A stretch of 64,000 nucleotides of DNA from Hymenobacter sp. CRA2 (GCF_002007105.1 NZ_MVBC01000001.1:744001-808000), one strand, 5' to 3'. Counted from the first letter of the stretch, positions 1 through 8,083 are shown. Numbers and translations are program-made. The notes: generated by a model from the sequence alone, not told the origin.

Positions 1-1
1 C

Positions 2-85
2 ACCCAACGGGGCTTTTTCGTGCGCCCAGCGTATCCTTCAGCGAATGGCCTGCGTTACGAGCCTGTACTGAGCTGGCCGGAGTAA
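2..85 (+). CDS. 3' end of an unidentified gene (cut by window edge)
   Basis: Only the last 27 codons and the TAA stop at 83-85 are present. The frame is open from base 2, reads in a GC-rich codon style like the neighbours, and ends in YEPVLSWPE. No family can be named from so little sequence. It lies 87 bases upstream of the DUF4382 lipoprotein on the same strand. The call rests only on the open frame and codon style, so it could be chance. Confidence 0.45.
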   Translation, partial: TQRGFFVRPAYPSANGLRYEPVLSWPE

Positions 86-172
86 ATGGTATATTTATTG
101 CCGGCGCTTTTGTCAGCATCGTGCAAAGCCTATATGGGCTTGCATTATTCATGTAACGACTTCTCCCCGCCG

Positions 173-1021
173 ATGAAACCGACCTTTTCTTTCCTGACCT
201 CAGCCCTGGCAATGGGCACCCTGCTGAGCCTGGCCAGCTGCGGCAAGGACAACGATAACGACAACGGGGCCGCTAAGCTGCAAATCCGCCTCACCGACGC
301 GCCCGGCGACTTCCGGGCCGTCAACCTCGATGTGCGCAGCATCGAGCTGCACCTGAACGCCGAAAACGACCCCAACGGCTGGCAGACGCTGCCCTTCACG
401 CCCCAAACCATCAACGTGCTGGAGTACGTGAACGGCCGCTCGGCCCTGCTGGTGGATACGGACTTCAACCCCGGCACGCCCCAGGAAATCCGCTTGGTGC
501 TCGGCCCCAACAACACGGTGCTGGCCCGTGATGGGCGCACCTACGCGCTGAAAACGCCCAGCGGCCAGACCTCGGGCGTGAAGCTCAAGCTGCAGAACGT
601 GAACCTGCAGGCCGGCCAGACCTACCAGCTGCTGCTCGATTTCGACGTGGCCAAGTCCATTGTGGAGCGCGGCAATGGCAATGGCAACAACCCCAACGAG
701 CGGTACCTGCTGAAGCCCGTCATACGGGTGGTGGCGCAGGAGCTGAACGGCGTCATCCGCGGCACCGTCACGCCTACAGCGGCCGCGCCGCAGGTGCTGG
801 CCATCCGCTCCAGCATCACCGTGCCTGATACCTTCAGCACCATGGCCGATGCCAGCGGCGCCTACCAGCTGCTGAGCCTGCCCGCGGGTACCTACACCGT
901 GAAGTACTTCCCCACTACTTCGGCCCCCGCCAACCAGACGCCCTACCGCGAAGTCACGCGCGCGGGCGTAACGGTGACCAACAACGCTACCACCGACCTG
1001 GGCTCCACGGCGCTGCAGTAA
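173..1021 (+). CDS. DUF4382 domain lipoprotein
   Basis: This is a 282-residue predicted lipoprotein. A short hydrophobic signal ends in a lipobox (LASC, Cys about residue 23), so it should be lipid-anchored in the envelope. The start at 173 gives a normal signal peptide; an upstream in-frame ATG at 86 would add a poor leader. Residues about 32-185 match DUF4382 (RLTDAPGDF near the start, VNVLEY-type strands). The C-terminal about 90 residues look like a carboxypeptidase-regulatory-like beta domain (GVIRGTVTP, GAYQLLSLPAGTYTVKY). The known family is surface or periplasmic and has no assigned reaction. A strong terminator follows at 1053-1085. Confidence 0.85.
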   Translation: MKPTFSFLTSALAMGTLLSLASCGKDNDNDNGAAKLQIRLTDAPGDFRAVNLDVRSIELHLNAENDPNGWQTLPFTPQTINVLEYVNGRSALLVDTDFNPGTPQEIRLVLGPNNTVLARDGRTYALKTPSGQTSGVKLKLQNVNLQAGQTYQLLLDFDVAKSIVERGNGNGNNPNERYLLKPVIRVVAQELNGVIRGTVTPTAAAPQVLAIRSSITVPDTFSTMADASGAYQLLSLPAGTYTVKYFPTTSAPANQTPYREVTRAGVTVTNNATTDLGSTALQ

Positions 1022-1052
1022 GCCTTAGTGGTACACTTTGATTAAGCCAAAC

Positions 1053-1085
1053 GGCCCGGCTGGTAGTACCAGCCGGGCCTTTTTT
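1053..1085 (+). terminator. Rho-independent terminator after the DUF4382 gene
   Basis: A 12-bp GC-rich stem (1053-1064 with 1068-1079) has a 3-base AGT loop and runs straight into six T residues at 1080-1085. It lies between the + strand DUF4382 gene and the convergent pirin gene. Confidence 0.9.
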
Positions 1086-1104
1086 GTGTGTTAAGCCGGA
1101 CCGC

Positions 1105-1815
1105 CTAATGATTGATGGGCACTTCGATGATCAGAAACTGGCTTTCCGTCCGGCTCTCGATGCTGAACTCAGCCGTGTCCCACAGCCCGAGGGCGTCGCG
1201 CTGCGGCACCGTGTCGTCGCCGATGCGGATTTCGCCCTCGATGACGAAAACGAACACGCACTTGTTGGTCGGGTTCAGCGCGTACGTCACCGTGCGGCCA
1301 GCCTCGAAGTAACCGAGGCTGAGCTTGGCGTTCTGGTTGATCCAGCAGTGCACCTGCCCCTCCTCGTTCGAGACGACGGTGGTAAGCTGGTTGCGCCGCT
1401 TCTCGCGCGGAAACTGCCGGCGCTGGTAGCGCGGGTTGACGTTCTGCAGCTTCGGCTCAATCCAGATCTGCAGGAAGTTCACCGTGTCGTCGCCTACGTT
1501 GTGCTCCTCGTGGCGCAGGCCCGAGCCGGCACTCATGATCTGCACCCAGTCCTGCTGCACCACTTCCTTGTAGCCCAGCGAGTCGATGTGGTTCATCTGG
1601 CCGGCGAGCATCACCGAGATGATTTCCATGTTTTGGTGCGGGTGAATGCCGAAGCCGCCCCCTTGCTGCACAAAATCGTCGTTGAAGACGCGCAGCAGCC
1701 CAAACCCGGCCCGCACGGGGTTCGGATACGAGCTGAAGCTGAACGTGAAGTTGCTTTGCAGCCAGCCGATGTCTTTGAGGCCGCGCTCAGTGGCGGGGAA
1801 GCGTTGGGTGTGCAT
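1105..1815 (-). CDS. Pirin family protein (cupin)
   Basis: This is a 236-residue pirin-like bicupin. The metal-binding signature is present: HPHQNMEII in the first cupin (two His), then GSGLRHEEHN (His and Glu). Pirins bind iron or another metal and some act as quercetin dioxygenases or redox-linked regulators; which applies here cannot be told. The start at 1815 gives MHTQRFPATERG, the usual family N-terminus; longer in-frame starts up to 1887 would add unrelated Arg-rich sequence. It is followed, reading leftwards, by the terminator shared with the DUF4382 gene. The nitroreductase gene lies 81 bases upstream on the same strand. Confidence 0.9.
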   Translation of the reverse strand: MHTQRFPATERGLKDIGWLQSNFTFSFSSYPNPVRAGFGLLRVFNDDFVQQGGGFGIHPHQNMEIISVMLAGQMNHIDSLGYKEVVQQDWVQIMSAGSGLRHEEHNVGDDTVNFLQIWIEPKLQNVNPRYQRRQFPREKRRNQLTTVVSNEEGQVHCWINQNAKLSLGYFEAGRTVTYALNPTNKCVFVFVIEGEIRIGDDTVPQRDALGLWDTAEFSIESRTESQFLIIEVPINH

Positions 1816-1896
1816 GGAAGTAAGGGCATGTAGAGACGCCTGCTTGCGCCTCAATCGTTGGGCTGAATCCGCCGCGCGCCGGCGCAAGGCGCGTTT

Positions 1897-2484
1897 CTAG
1901 GCGGACAACTGGTTTTCGAACACGAACTCGTCGAGCGGCTTGCGCGAACGGCCGGCCAGCTCGCGCGAGCGGAACGGTTCCTCCAGCTGCTCGGCCGTGC
2001 CTACGTAGCCCAGCGCCAGGAACGTGGCCGGCTCCAGGTCGGTGGGCAGGCCGAACTCCTGCTGCGTTTTGGCCAAGTCAAAGCCGCCCATCACGTGGCC
2101 GTGGATGCCCATGGTGCCGGCCTGCAGCAGCAGGTTGGCGGTGGCCATGCCCACGTCGTGCAGGTAGTGGCGGTTGTCGGCGCCGTTGGAAGAGAAGCTC
2201 TTGCGGGCCAACACGATGACGAGCACCGCCGCGTTTTTGGCCCAGGGCTGATTGCCGGGCAGCAGGCAGTTCCAGACTTTCTGGAAGGCTTCCGTTTGCT
2301 CGCGGTGGGCGTAGATGAACTGCCAGGGCTGCTCGTTCATGGCGCTGGGGGCCCAGGCGGCGGCTTCGAACAGCGTGCGCAGCGCGTCGTCTTCGATGGG
2401 CTGCGACGTGAAAGCGCGTGGGCTCCAGCGGTGCTTAATAAAATCGGCGACGGGAAAGTGGGTTTGTGCGGGTTTGTGCGACAT
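1897..2484 (-). CDS. Nitroreductase family protein
   Basis: This is a 195-residue single-domain protein of the FMN-dependent nitroreductase fold. Visible signatures are HRWSPRAF near residues 18-25 (phosphate/FMN contacts), APSAMNEQPW around 46-55 and the C-terminal GYVG strand. Members reduce nitro compounds, quinones or flavins with NAD(P)H and usually work as cytoplasmic dimers. The substrate cannot be deduced. It may be co-transcribed with the downstream pirin gene, both being redox-related, but the 81-base gap makes that uncertain. The start at 2484 gives MSHKPAQTHFPVADFI, a normal length for the family. Confidence 0.9.
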   Translation of the reverse strand: MSHKPAQTHFPVADFIKHRWSPRAFTSQPIEDDALRTLFEAAAWAPSAMNEQPWQFIYAHREQTEAFQKVWNCLLPGNQPWAKNAAVLVIVLARKSFSSNGADNRHYLHDVGMATANLLLQAGTMGIHGHVMGGFDLAKTQQEFGLPTDLEPATFLALGYVGTAEQLEEPFRSRELAGRSRKPLDEFVFENQLSA

Positions 2485-2552
2485 GTAAAGAAGGAATACG
2501 ACCGGCCCACTTAGGCCGGGGGCGAAAAATCGGCCGAAAAATACAGGCTAGA

Positions 2553-3173
2553 TCAAGCAAGACGCTGCAACAGGCCCAGGATTTCCTGCTGGGTGCTGCG
2601 GGTTTTGTCCTTGGCGTACCAGCCGTGGAGCTGGGTCACGAATTCCTCGTAGGGCACCTGCTGGTCTTTCAGCGACTGAAACAGCTCCTGCGCCGGCGCG
2701 GGGCGCGGGCCCCAGGTGGCCACCTCCGTCAGGGTGTCGGCCTGCAGGATGATGAGCTTGGGAATGGAGCGGCCCCCACCCGTGAGGTAGCGGTCCATCA
2801 GGTCGAGGTTTTCGTCGCGCAGCAGGTAGTGGCTGGTCAGCTTGCCCTGGCTGGCCTGGGCAATGGCCTCGAGGGCGGGCACAATCTGGGCCGCGTCGCC
2901 GCACCAGCCTTCGGTGAGTACCAGCCACACGTAGCGGCCCTGCAGGCGCTGCAGCTCGGCCTGCACTTCGGGCAGCAGCTGAATGGTTTTGTCGATGCGC
3001 GACATGCGCTGCTCGTTGAGCTTGGCGTAGTGCAGCAGCGCTTCGGATTGGTTTTGGCCAGTGGTGCGGCCCTGGGCCAGCAGCTCGTCGATCATCTGGC
3101 GGTAGCTGGTATAGGTGTAGGCGCCGGCCAGGCGCTCAGGCGTCAGGACGGAAGCGGCAGTGGTTTCAGACAT
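2553..3173 (-). CDS. Thioredoxin-fold protein with WCGD motif
   Basis: This is a 206-residue protein. An N-terminal helical part (1-75) is followed by a thioredoxin-like domain with TEGWCGDAA. The usual CxxC is CGDA, so only one active-site Cys remains. This matches the Thioredoxin_9-type families common in Bacteroidota, which are not classical disulfide reductases; some may be thiol or bacillithiol-related. No signal peptide is seen, so it should be cytoplasmic. The start at 3173 (MSETTAAS) is preferred over the in-frame ATG at 3206, which falls in the terminator zone of the preceding gene. Function beyond the fold is unknown. Confidence 0.85.
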   Translation of the reverse strand: MSETTAASVLTPERLAGAYTYTSYRQMIDELLAQGRTTGQNQSEALLHYAKLNEQRMSRIDKTIQLLPEVQAELQRLQGRYVWLVLTEGWCGDAAQIVPALEAIAQASQGKLTSHYLLRDENLDLMDRYLTGGGRSIPKLIILQADTLTEVATWGPRPAPAQELFQSLKDQQVPYEEFVTQLHGWYAKDKTRSTQQEILGLLQRLA

Positions 3174-3202
3174 AGCAGGGGCGGAACGGGTCCGGGAAAA
3201 AG

Positions 3203-3237
3203 TCAATAAAAAACCCTTCCGGGGGCGGAAGGGTTTT
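3203..3237 (-). terminator. Terminator of the DinB gene
   Basis: A 12-bp stem (3210-3221 with 3226-3237) has a GGGG loop. On the minus strand it is followed by a T-rich run (complement of 3203-3213). It lies just downstream of the DinB family gene. Confidence 0.85.
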
Positions 3238-3266
3238 GAAAACGCAAAAAGCGGCTAAAGGATTAG

Positions 3267-3749
3267 CTAGTAGTTCTGTCCGGCTAGCTCGCGGCAATAC
3301 GTGATGAAGTCTGTATTGATGGGCTCCAGGCCGTTTTCGCGCAGGGTGGTGGCCACCTGGGCGCGGTGGTAGTTGGCGTGGATGCAGGCGTGGGTCAGAA
3401 TGTCCGACACCTGGCTGTCGTAGGCGTTGCCCTGCGAGTTGGAGTAGCTGATCATGCGGTGCAGCTCCGTGTCGTCGGCATCGCGGATGTACTGGTGCAG
3501 GGCGGGCGAGGTTTGCTGGTGCAGCTTGTGCAGGCCCTGCAGGTCGTGCTCCTGCCACACTTTCACCGGGCTTTGGGTGCCGGTGAGGCGGGCCAGCCAA
3601 ATGGCTTGAGCATTGAGTACGTGGCTGAACAGGCGCAGCGCCCGGGCCGGAAGTTCGTTGCCGCCGGCCACGAGGCCGTCGAGGTGAGCAAGCAGCTTGG
3701 TGTTGGCCCACACGTTGTAGGCGCCGAGCTTTTCGGTCGTGTTAATCAT
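3267..3749 (-). CDS. DinB family protein
   Basis: This is a 160-residue four-helix-bundle protein of the DinB/YfiT superfamily. It begins MINTTEKLGAYNVWAN, typical of the family, and has the spaced metal-binding histidines: one in LFSHVLNAQ and two in the C-terminal HACIHANYHR segment. Family members bind a divalent metal and include thiol-dependent S-transferases. The name comes from a damage-induced Bacillus gene and does not imply DNA repair here. It is cytoplasmic, with no signal. It ends 30 bases before its terminator. Confidence 0.88.
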   Translation of the reverse strand: MINTTEKLGAYNVWANTKLLAHLDGLVAGGNELPARALRLFSHVLNAQAIWLARLTGTQSPVKVWQEHDLQGLHKLHQQTSPALHQYIRDADDTELHRMISYSNSQGNAYDSQVSDILTHACIHANYHRAQVATTLRENGLEPINTDFITYCRELAGQNY

Positions 3750-3842
3750 GGAGTTGAAGAAGTGAGAATCGAGCCATGAGAAGTAAGCCGTCCGGCGGAC
3801 GGCGTTTCACTTCCTATGCCTCCCTGCTCATGTCTGGAAAAA

Positions 3843-4307
3843 TCAGCGTTGGTCCTCCCAAACCAGCTTTTCGGCGGTTCGGTTTTTGTCGAAATCGGGG
3901 CATTTGCCGTCACCACGGCCGGTCAGGCCACCATCGGGGGCGCAGAGTACGTTGCCCTTCGCGTCGTAGAGGGTCGTAAACTGGTCGCAGCAGCCGGCCG
4001 TTTCGTAGTACACCGTCTGGCCGCGGTACTGGTAGCTCAGGATGCGGATGCGCGGGTTTTGCGCCTCGGCCTGCATATGCTTCTGGATTTTCTCGTCCAG
4101 CCAGGTGGGGCGGTTGCGCTGATCGAAGGCCACCTGCTTGCTGTCGGGCACGGGAATGTTGGTGGGCGTGGTCGTCGGTGCTGGCGTTGAGGGGTTGGCC
4201 GTGGCCCGGGGCTCCGAGGTGTCGGTAGGCGTGGTCAGGTCGACGCGACGGGCGCAGGCCCCGGACAAGAGCAATGCGGCGAAGGCAAAAGCGGCAAAAC
4301 AGCGCAT
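3843..4307 (-). CDS. Small lipoprotein, DUF6970-like
   Basis: This is a 154-residue predicted lipoprotein. The signal ends LLLSGACARR with a lipobox Cys near residue 18. A Thr/Pro-rich linker (about 23-52) leads to a compact domain with WLDEKI, YQYRGQTVYYE and a Cys pair in AGCCDQF, then CAPDGG and GKCPDF. The four Cys probably pair in the periplasm. The pattern resembles DUF6970, a Bacteroidota family without known function; that match is from memory and moderately sure. A TACATTTG -7 box lies 23 bases upstream of the start. Confidence 0.75.
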   Translation of the reverse strand: MRCFAAFAFAALLLSGACARRVDLTTPTDTSEPRATANPSTPAPTTTPTNIPVPDSKQVAFDQRNRPTWLDEKIQKHMQAEAQNPRIRILSYQYRGQTVYYETAGCCDQFTTLYDAKGNVLCAPDGGLTGRGDGKCPDFDKNRTAEKLVWEDQR

Positions 4308-4330
4308 AGGCGTACTGCGAAGAAGGGCGG

Positions 4331-4338
4331 CAAATGTA
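4331..4338 (-). promoter_or_regulatory. Bacteroidota -7 box (TACATTTG)
   Basis: On the minus strand this reads TACATTTG, matching the TAnnTTTG consensus of Bacteroidota housekeeping promoters. It sits 23 bases upstream of the 3843-4307 lipoprotein start. No clear TTG -33 element was found. Confidence 0.55.
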
Positions 4339-4405
4339 CAACGGGCGGCCCGATGCCGCGCTGCCCGTTACCTTACGGCATTTTCCATACGCAACTGCCT
4401 TAGTT

Positions 4406-4957
4406 ATGGCTACCCCCGATCCGCACCGCAAGCTCAGCAAGTTTCTGTCCCTGGTGCTGCGCCACGAGCCGCAGGCCATCGGTCTTACCCTCGATGGCGC
4501 CGGCTGGACCGACGTGGACGAGCTGCTCACGCGCCTCCACCAGCACGGCCACGCCGTCGACCGCTCCTTGCTGGAGGCCGTGGTAGCTGGCAGCGACAAG
4601 CAGCGCTTCGCCTTCAGCCCCGACGGGCAGCGCATCCGGGCCAACCAGGGCCATTCGGTGGAAGTGGAGCTGGGCTACGCACCCCAGACCCCGCCCGAGC
4701 TGCTCTACCACGGCACCGCTGAGCGCAACGTAGCCGCTATTCAGGCCGAGGGCCTGGTGAAGCAGCAGCGCCATCACGTGCACCTCTCCCCCGACGTGGA
4801 AACCGCCCATAAAGTAGGCGAGCGGCACGGCCGGCCGGTAGTGTTTACGGTGCGGGCCGGCGAGATGCACCGGCAGGGCCACCAGTTTTATCGGTCCGAC
4901 AACGGCGTGTGGCTCACCGACGCGGTGCCGCCCCAGTTTATCGAGCTGCCGCAGTAG
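4406..4957 (+). CDS. kptA: RNA 2'-phosphotransferase (Tpt1/KptA family)
   Basis: This is a 183-residue protein of the Tpt1/KptA family. The family removes an RNA 2'-phosphate using NAD+, releasing nicotinamide and ADP-ribose 1'',2''-cyclic phosphate. The N-terminal winged-helix part begins [14 protein letters not shown], carrying the LRH motif. The NAD+-binding C-terminal part has [18 protein letters not shown] and VFTVRAGEM, with the expected spaced Arg/His residues. The start at 4406 (MATPDPHRK) is preferred over 4334, which would add a non-conserved leader. Bacteria lack yeast-type tRNA splicing, so the natural substrate is unknown. It is a stand-alone gene, convergent with the diacylglycerol kinase gene. 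Confidence 0.93.
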   Translation: MATPDPHRKLSKFLSLVLRHEPQAIGLTLDGAGWTDVDELLTRLHQHGHAVDRSLLEAVVAGSDKQRFAFSPDGQRIRANQGHSVEVELGYAPQTPPELLYHGTAERNVAAIQAEGLVKQQRHHVHLSPDVETAHKVGERHGRPVVFTVRAGEMHRQGHQFYRSDNGVWLTDAVPPQFIELPQ

Positions 4958-4979
4958 CCCAAACCGGCATACTGGTAGC

Positions 4980-5375
4980 CTAGCGGGCCAGCAGCGCCCA
5001 CAGCGGCGGCCCGAATACCAGCAGGCCCACTACCACCGCCGCCAGCGCCGTCATCAGCACGGCGCCGGCGGCTACGTCCTTGGCGCGGCCTGCCAGCGGG
5101 TGAAAGTCGGGCGAAACCAGGTCGATAATCGTTTCCACGGCCGTGTTCATCAGCTCGGCCGTCCACACCGCCCCGATGGACAGGGCCACCAGGGCCCAGT
5201 CGTAGCGGCTGATGCCGAGCCAGGCACCCAGCGCCACCGCGGCGGCCGTGGCCAAGGCGTGAAAGCGCAGGTGCGGCTCGGAGAGCAGCGCCTCCCGAAT
5301 GCCTTGCAGGGCATAGCCGAAGGAGGCTACCTCGTGGCGCCAGCGCTTACGCTGGCGAGGCGGAAGCTTAGCCAC
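4980..5375 (-). CDS. dgkA: Diacylglycerol kinase (DgkA-type membrane kinase)
   Basis: This is a 131-residue integral-membrane kinase with three predicted helices. It carries the family motif ELMNTAVETIIDLV (about residues 73-86), which holds the catalytic Glu and Asn. Members phosphorylate diacylglycerol or undecaprenol with ATP. The most likely start is the GTG at 5375 (VAKLPPRQRKRW): it overlaps the stop of the upstream GNAT gene by 8 bases, and no ATG exists before the catalytic motif except one 59 codons upstream inside the GNAT gene. The overlap suggests translational coupling. Gram-positive homologues prefer undecaprenol; substrate choice is not decidable here. Confidence 0.88.
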   Translation of the reverse strand: MAKLPPRQRKRWRHEVASFGYALQGIREALLSEPHLRFHALATAAAVALGAWLGISRYDWALVALSIGAVWTAELMNTAVETIIDLVSPDFHPLAGRAKDVAAGAVLMTALAAVVVGLLVFGPPLWALLAR

Positions 5376-5964
5376 GGCTGTCGAATTCGCGGAAAACGGA
5401 CTGACGCAGCTTGTCCCACTCGGGGCGCAGAATGCTGAAGTACACCGTGTCGCGGCGCCGACCGCCCTGGGTGTAGCAGTGGCTGCGCAGGGTGCCCTCC
5501 TCCACCGCGCCCATGCGCCGCATGGCCTCCTGCGACTGGTGGTTGCGGGCATCGGTCTTGAGCTCCACCCGCTCGCAGTTCAGCTCCCCGAAGGCGTACT
5601 TGAGCAGCAGGTGCTTGGCCGCCCGGTTCAGGCCGGTGCGCTGAAAGTCCTTGCCCAGCCACGTCCAGCCGATTTCCAGGCGCCGGTCGGGCATGGCGAA
5701 GGAGCCGTAGCTGGTGCTGCCTACCACGCGGCCCGTCTGCAGGTCGATGATGGCGAAGGGGTAGCGCCGTCCGGCCTCGCGCTCCTGCAAGGCCTGGCTT
5801 AGGTACGCGGCCAGCCCTACGTTGTCCTGCGGTGCGGGCGTAAGGGTGTAGCGCCAAATATCGGCGTCGAAGGCAATCTGCTTTAGCGCTTCAAAATCCG
5901 ACGCTTCGAGCGGGCGCAGGCGCACGCGGCTGTTTTCAAGCGTAATCGGGCGGGTGCAGTCCAT
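5368..5964 (-). CDS. GNAT family N-acetyltransferase
   Basis: This is a 198-residue acetyltransferase of the RimJ/RimL-like GNAT subgroup. Visible features are the N-terminal VRLRPLEASDFEAL strand-helix, the central strand EIGWTWLGKDFQRTGLN (acetyl-CoA pyrophosphate-binding region A, about 97-113) and ERVELKTDARNHQSQEAMRR. This subgroup acetylates protein N-termini or small amines; no substrate can be assigned. It overlaps the downstream kinase gene by 8 bases, so the two probably form one transcript. A nested-hairpin repeat (5998-6110) separates it from prfA. Confidence 0.88.
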   Translation of the reverse strand: MDCTRPITLENSRVRLRPLEASDFEALKQIAFDADIWRYTLTPAPQDNVGLAAYLSQALQEREAGRRYPFAIIDLQTGRVVGSTSYGSFAMPDRRLEIGWTWLGKDFQRTGLNRAAKHLLLKYAFGELNCERVELKTDARNHQSQEAMRRMGAVEEGTLRSHCYTQGGRRRDTVYFSILRPEWDKLRQSVFREFDSRG

Positions 5965-5997
5965 GGGCGAGTGCAGCGGGAAGAACCAGAATAAAAA

Positions 5998-6110
5998 AGA
6001 ACGTCATTCCGAGCGAAGCCGAAGCATCTCTACCGCTGACGTTGGGATAGTAAAGTTACTATCTATCGTCAGCACGCAAGATTCCTCGGCTTCGCTCGGA
6101 ATGACGTTCT
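5998..6110. repeat. REP-like nested inverted repeat, copy A
   Basis: Perfect 25-base arms (5998-6022 and 6086-6110) contain GTCATTCCGAGCGAAG. Inside them sit two further inverted pairs: GCTGACG/CGTCAGC (6035-6041 with 6067-6073) and TAGTAA/TTACTA (6048-6053 with 6056-6061). The whole spacer can fold as one long hairpin. Related copies lie at 56888-57015 and, more diverged, at 12699-12876, 13809-13847 and 40853-40976. Confidence 0.9.
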
Positions 6111-6133
6111 AAATGCAATAACTGCCGCCTGGC

Positions 6134-7207
6134 TTAGGCCGTGGTGCCTTCCTTCAGGCGCTCGGCGTTTTCGGCGATGCGCAGCTGTTCGATGAAGTCT
6201 TCAATGCCGCCGTCCATCACCGCGCTCAGGTTGTACACCGTGTAGCCGATGCGGTGGTCGGTCACGCGGCCCTGCGGGTAATTGTAGGTGCGGATTTTGT
6301 CCGACCGGTCGCCGCCGCCAATCATGCTCTTGCGGGCAGCGCCTTCGGCCTCGTTCTTTTTGGCCAGCTCGATTTCGAAAATGCGCGAACGAAGCACCTG
6401 CAGCGCCTTGTCGAAGTTCTTCAACTGCGACTTCTGGTCCTGGCACTGGGCCACGATGCCCGTCGGGATGTGCGTCAGGCGCACGGCCGAGTAGGTCGTG
6501 TTTACCGACTGCCCGCCCGGGCCCGACGACATGAACAGGTCCTTGCGGATGTCGTTCATATCCAGCTCAATGTCGAATTCCTCGGCTTCGGGCATCACCA
6601 CCACTGAGGCTACGGAGGTGTGAATGCGGCCCTGGGTTTCGGTAGCCGGCACGCGCTGCACGCGGTGCACGCCCGATTCGAACTTCATCTTGCCGTACAC
6701 GTCTTCGCCGCGCATGGCCAGGATAATTTCCTTGTAGCCGCCCGCGGTGCCTTCCATGGCGTCGACTAGTTCCATCTTCCAGCCCTGCTTTTCGGCGAAG
6801 CGCATGTACATGCGCTGCAGGTCGCCGGCAAACAGCGCGGCTTCGTCGCCGCCGGCCCCGGCCCGGATTTCGAGGATAATGTCCTTCGAATCGTTCGGGT
6901 CTTTCGGAATCAGCAGGTCTTTGATGATGCCTTCCAGGCGCTCCTGCTCGGGCAGCAGCGTTTCCAGCTCGTCCTTGGCCATCTGCCGGAAGTCCTCGTC
7001 CTTCTCGGTTGCAATGACTTCGCGCGCCCCTTCGATGTTGGACAGGACGCTCTGGTACGCCTTGTACTCGACCACAATCTTGTTGAGGTCTTTGTATTCT
7101 TTGTTCAGGGCCTTGTAGCGCTTCATGTCGCTCATCACGTCCGGGTCCAGCAGTTGCTGGCCCACGTCGTTGAAGCGCTGGTTGATAGCCTCTAATTTGT
7201 CAAGCAT
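6134..7207 (-). CDS. prfA: Peptide chain release factor 1
   Basis: This is a 357-residue class-I release factor, normal full length. The GGQ catalytic motif is present (SSGPGGQSVNTTY, GGQ near residue 230). The tripeptide anticodon PAT near 187 in RVQRVPATETQGR marks it as RF1 (UAA/UAG) rather than RF2 (SPF). It terminates translation by driving peptidyl-tRNA hydrolysis in the ribosome. The prmC gene that methylates the GGQ Gln is not adjacent. A TACCTTTG -7 box lies 35 bases upstream of the start at 7243-7250. Confidence 0.97.
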   Translation of the reverse strand: MLDKLEAINQRFNDVGQQLLDPDVMSDMKRYKALNKEYKDLNKIVVEYKAYQSVLSNIEGAREVIATEKDEDFRQMAKDELETLLPEQERLEGIIKDLLIPKDPNDSKDIILEIRAGAGGDEAALFAGDLQRMYMRFAEKQGWKMELVDAMEGTAGGYKEIILAMRGEDVYGKMKFESGVHRVQRVPATETQGRIHTSVASVVVMPEAEEFDIELDMNDIRKDLFMSSGPGGQSVNTTYSAVRLTHIPTGIVAQCQDQKSQLKNFDKALQVLRSRIFEIELAKKNEAEGAARKSMIGGGDRSDKIRTYNYPQGRVTDHRIGYTVYNLSAVMDGGIEDFIEQLRIAENAERLKEGTTA

Positions 7208-7242
7208 CGGTCGTTGGGGTCCGGAATTGGGCGGTACTTTTG

Positions 7243-7250
7243 CAAAGGTA
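7243..7250 (-). promoter_or_regulatory. Bacteroidota -7 box of prfA (TACCTTTG)
   Basis: A perfect TAnnTTTG match on the minus strand, 35 bases upstream of the prfA ATG. A convincing -33 TTG is not visible. Confidence 0.65.
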
Positions 7251-7301
7251 CAAAACCCGGCGGGGCCATGGGAGGTTCCGCGTACGTAGTCTGTCTACTA
7301 T

Positions 7302-7949
7302 ATGCGCCGACGCTTATTCTGGCTGGCCCTGCCCCTGCTGCTGGCCGCCTGCCGCCCCGACCAGGTCGAACACCTCGATAATACCAAGGAACTGGCCCGC
7401 GAAGCCGAAAACTGGCAGCCCAAGCTCATCAAGCCGGCGCAGCTGCTGCAGGCCGCCCGCTGGGGCGCCGATTCGCTCCTGCATACCGCCGACCGCGGCT
7501 GGCGGGCCCAGCTGAACGAGCGGCTGGCCGCCGGGGGCGTGGCCGCGGCGCACCCCTACTGCCAGCCCGAAAAGCTGCCCGCCGTGGTAAAGCTGGCCCG
7601 CGAGCTGGAAGCCAGGCCCGCCCGGGAGCTGATCAGCCCACCGCGCTTCATCGCCGAGGACGACTCCGTCCGGACCACGCGCCCGAACCAGGACCAGTTT
7701 CTGGTGCAGGAGCCGCTGGTGCTGCTGCCCACTGATGCCATGTGCCTGCGCTGCCACGGTCAGGTCGGCACCGACGTCAAGCCTGAAGACGCCAAGCTGC
7801 TGGCTACTACCTATCCCGGCAAGCCGCTCACCGGCTACCAGCCCGGCCAGCTCATTGGCCGCTGGACGGTGCCGATGACGCGCAAAGGCGTGGCCGAGTT
7901 CTACACCCAGAAGACGCGCAAGATTCCGAAGCGGCGCCGGTTGTGGTAA
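7302..7949 (+). CDS. DUF3365 lipoprotein with heme-type CxxCH
   Basis: This is a 215-residue predicted lipoprotein with a signal ending LLLAACRP (lipobox Cys near 17). The body matches DUF3365 (Tll0287-like): conserved QPEKLP and LISPPRF segments, FLVQEPLVLLPTDAMCLRCHG, and the C-terminal GQLIGRWTVPM. CLRCH is a CxxCH motif (about 148-152), the usual covalent site for c-type heme, so a periplasmic mono-heme sensor or electron carrier is likely. In other bacteria this domain sits in sensor proteins; here it stands alone. It ends in a basic tail (KIPKRRRLW). Confidence 0.85.
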   Translation: MRRRLFWLALPLLLAACRPDQVEHLDNTKELAREAENWQPKLIKPAQLLQAARWGADSLLHTADRGWRAQLNERLAAGGVAAAHPYCQPEKLPAVVKLARELEARPARELISPPRFIAEDDSVRTTRPNQDQFLVQEPLVLLPTDAMCLRCHGQVGTDVKPEDAKLLATTYPGKPLTGYQPGQLIGRWTVPMTRKGVAEFYTQKTRKIPKRRRLW

Positions 7950-8083
7950 TGTGAATGGGCTGCTAAACGCCGTAGTTACTCATTATACAGGCCAATCTGC
8001 CCTTAGCCATGGAAACAGGACGTTCTGCCTTATCGTCGCGGCTGTGGTACAAGCTTAATTCTGCGCTTACCCGTTAACTGCAC

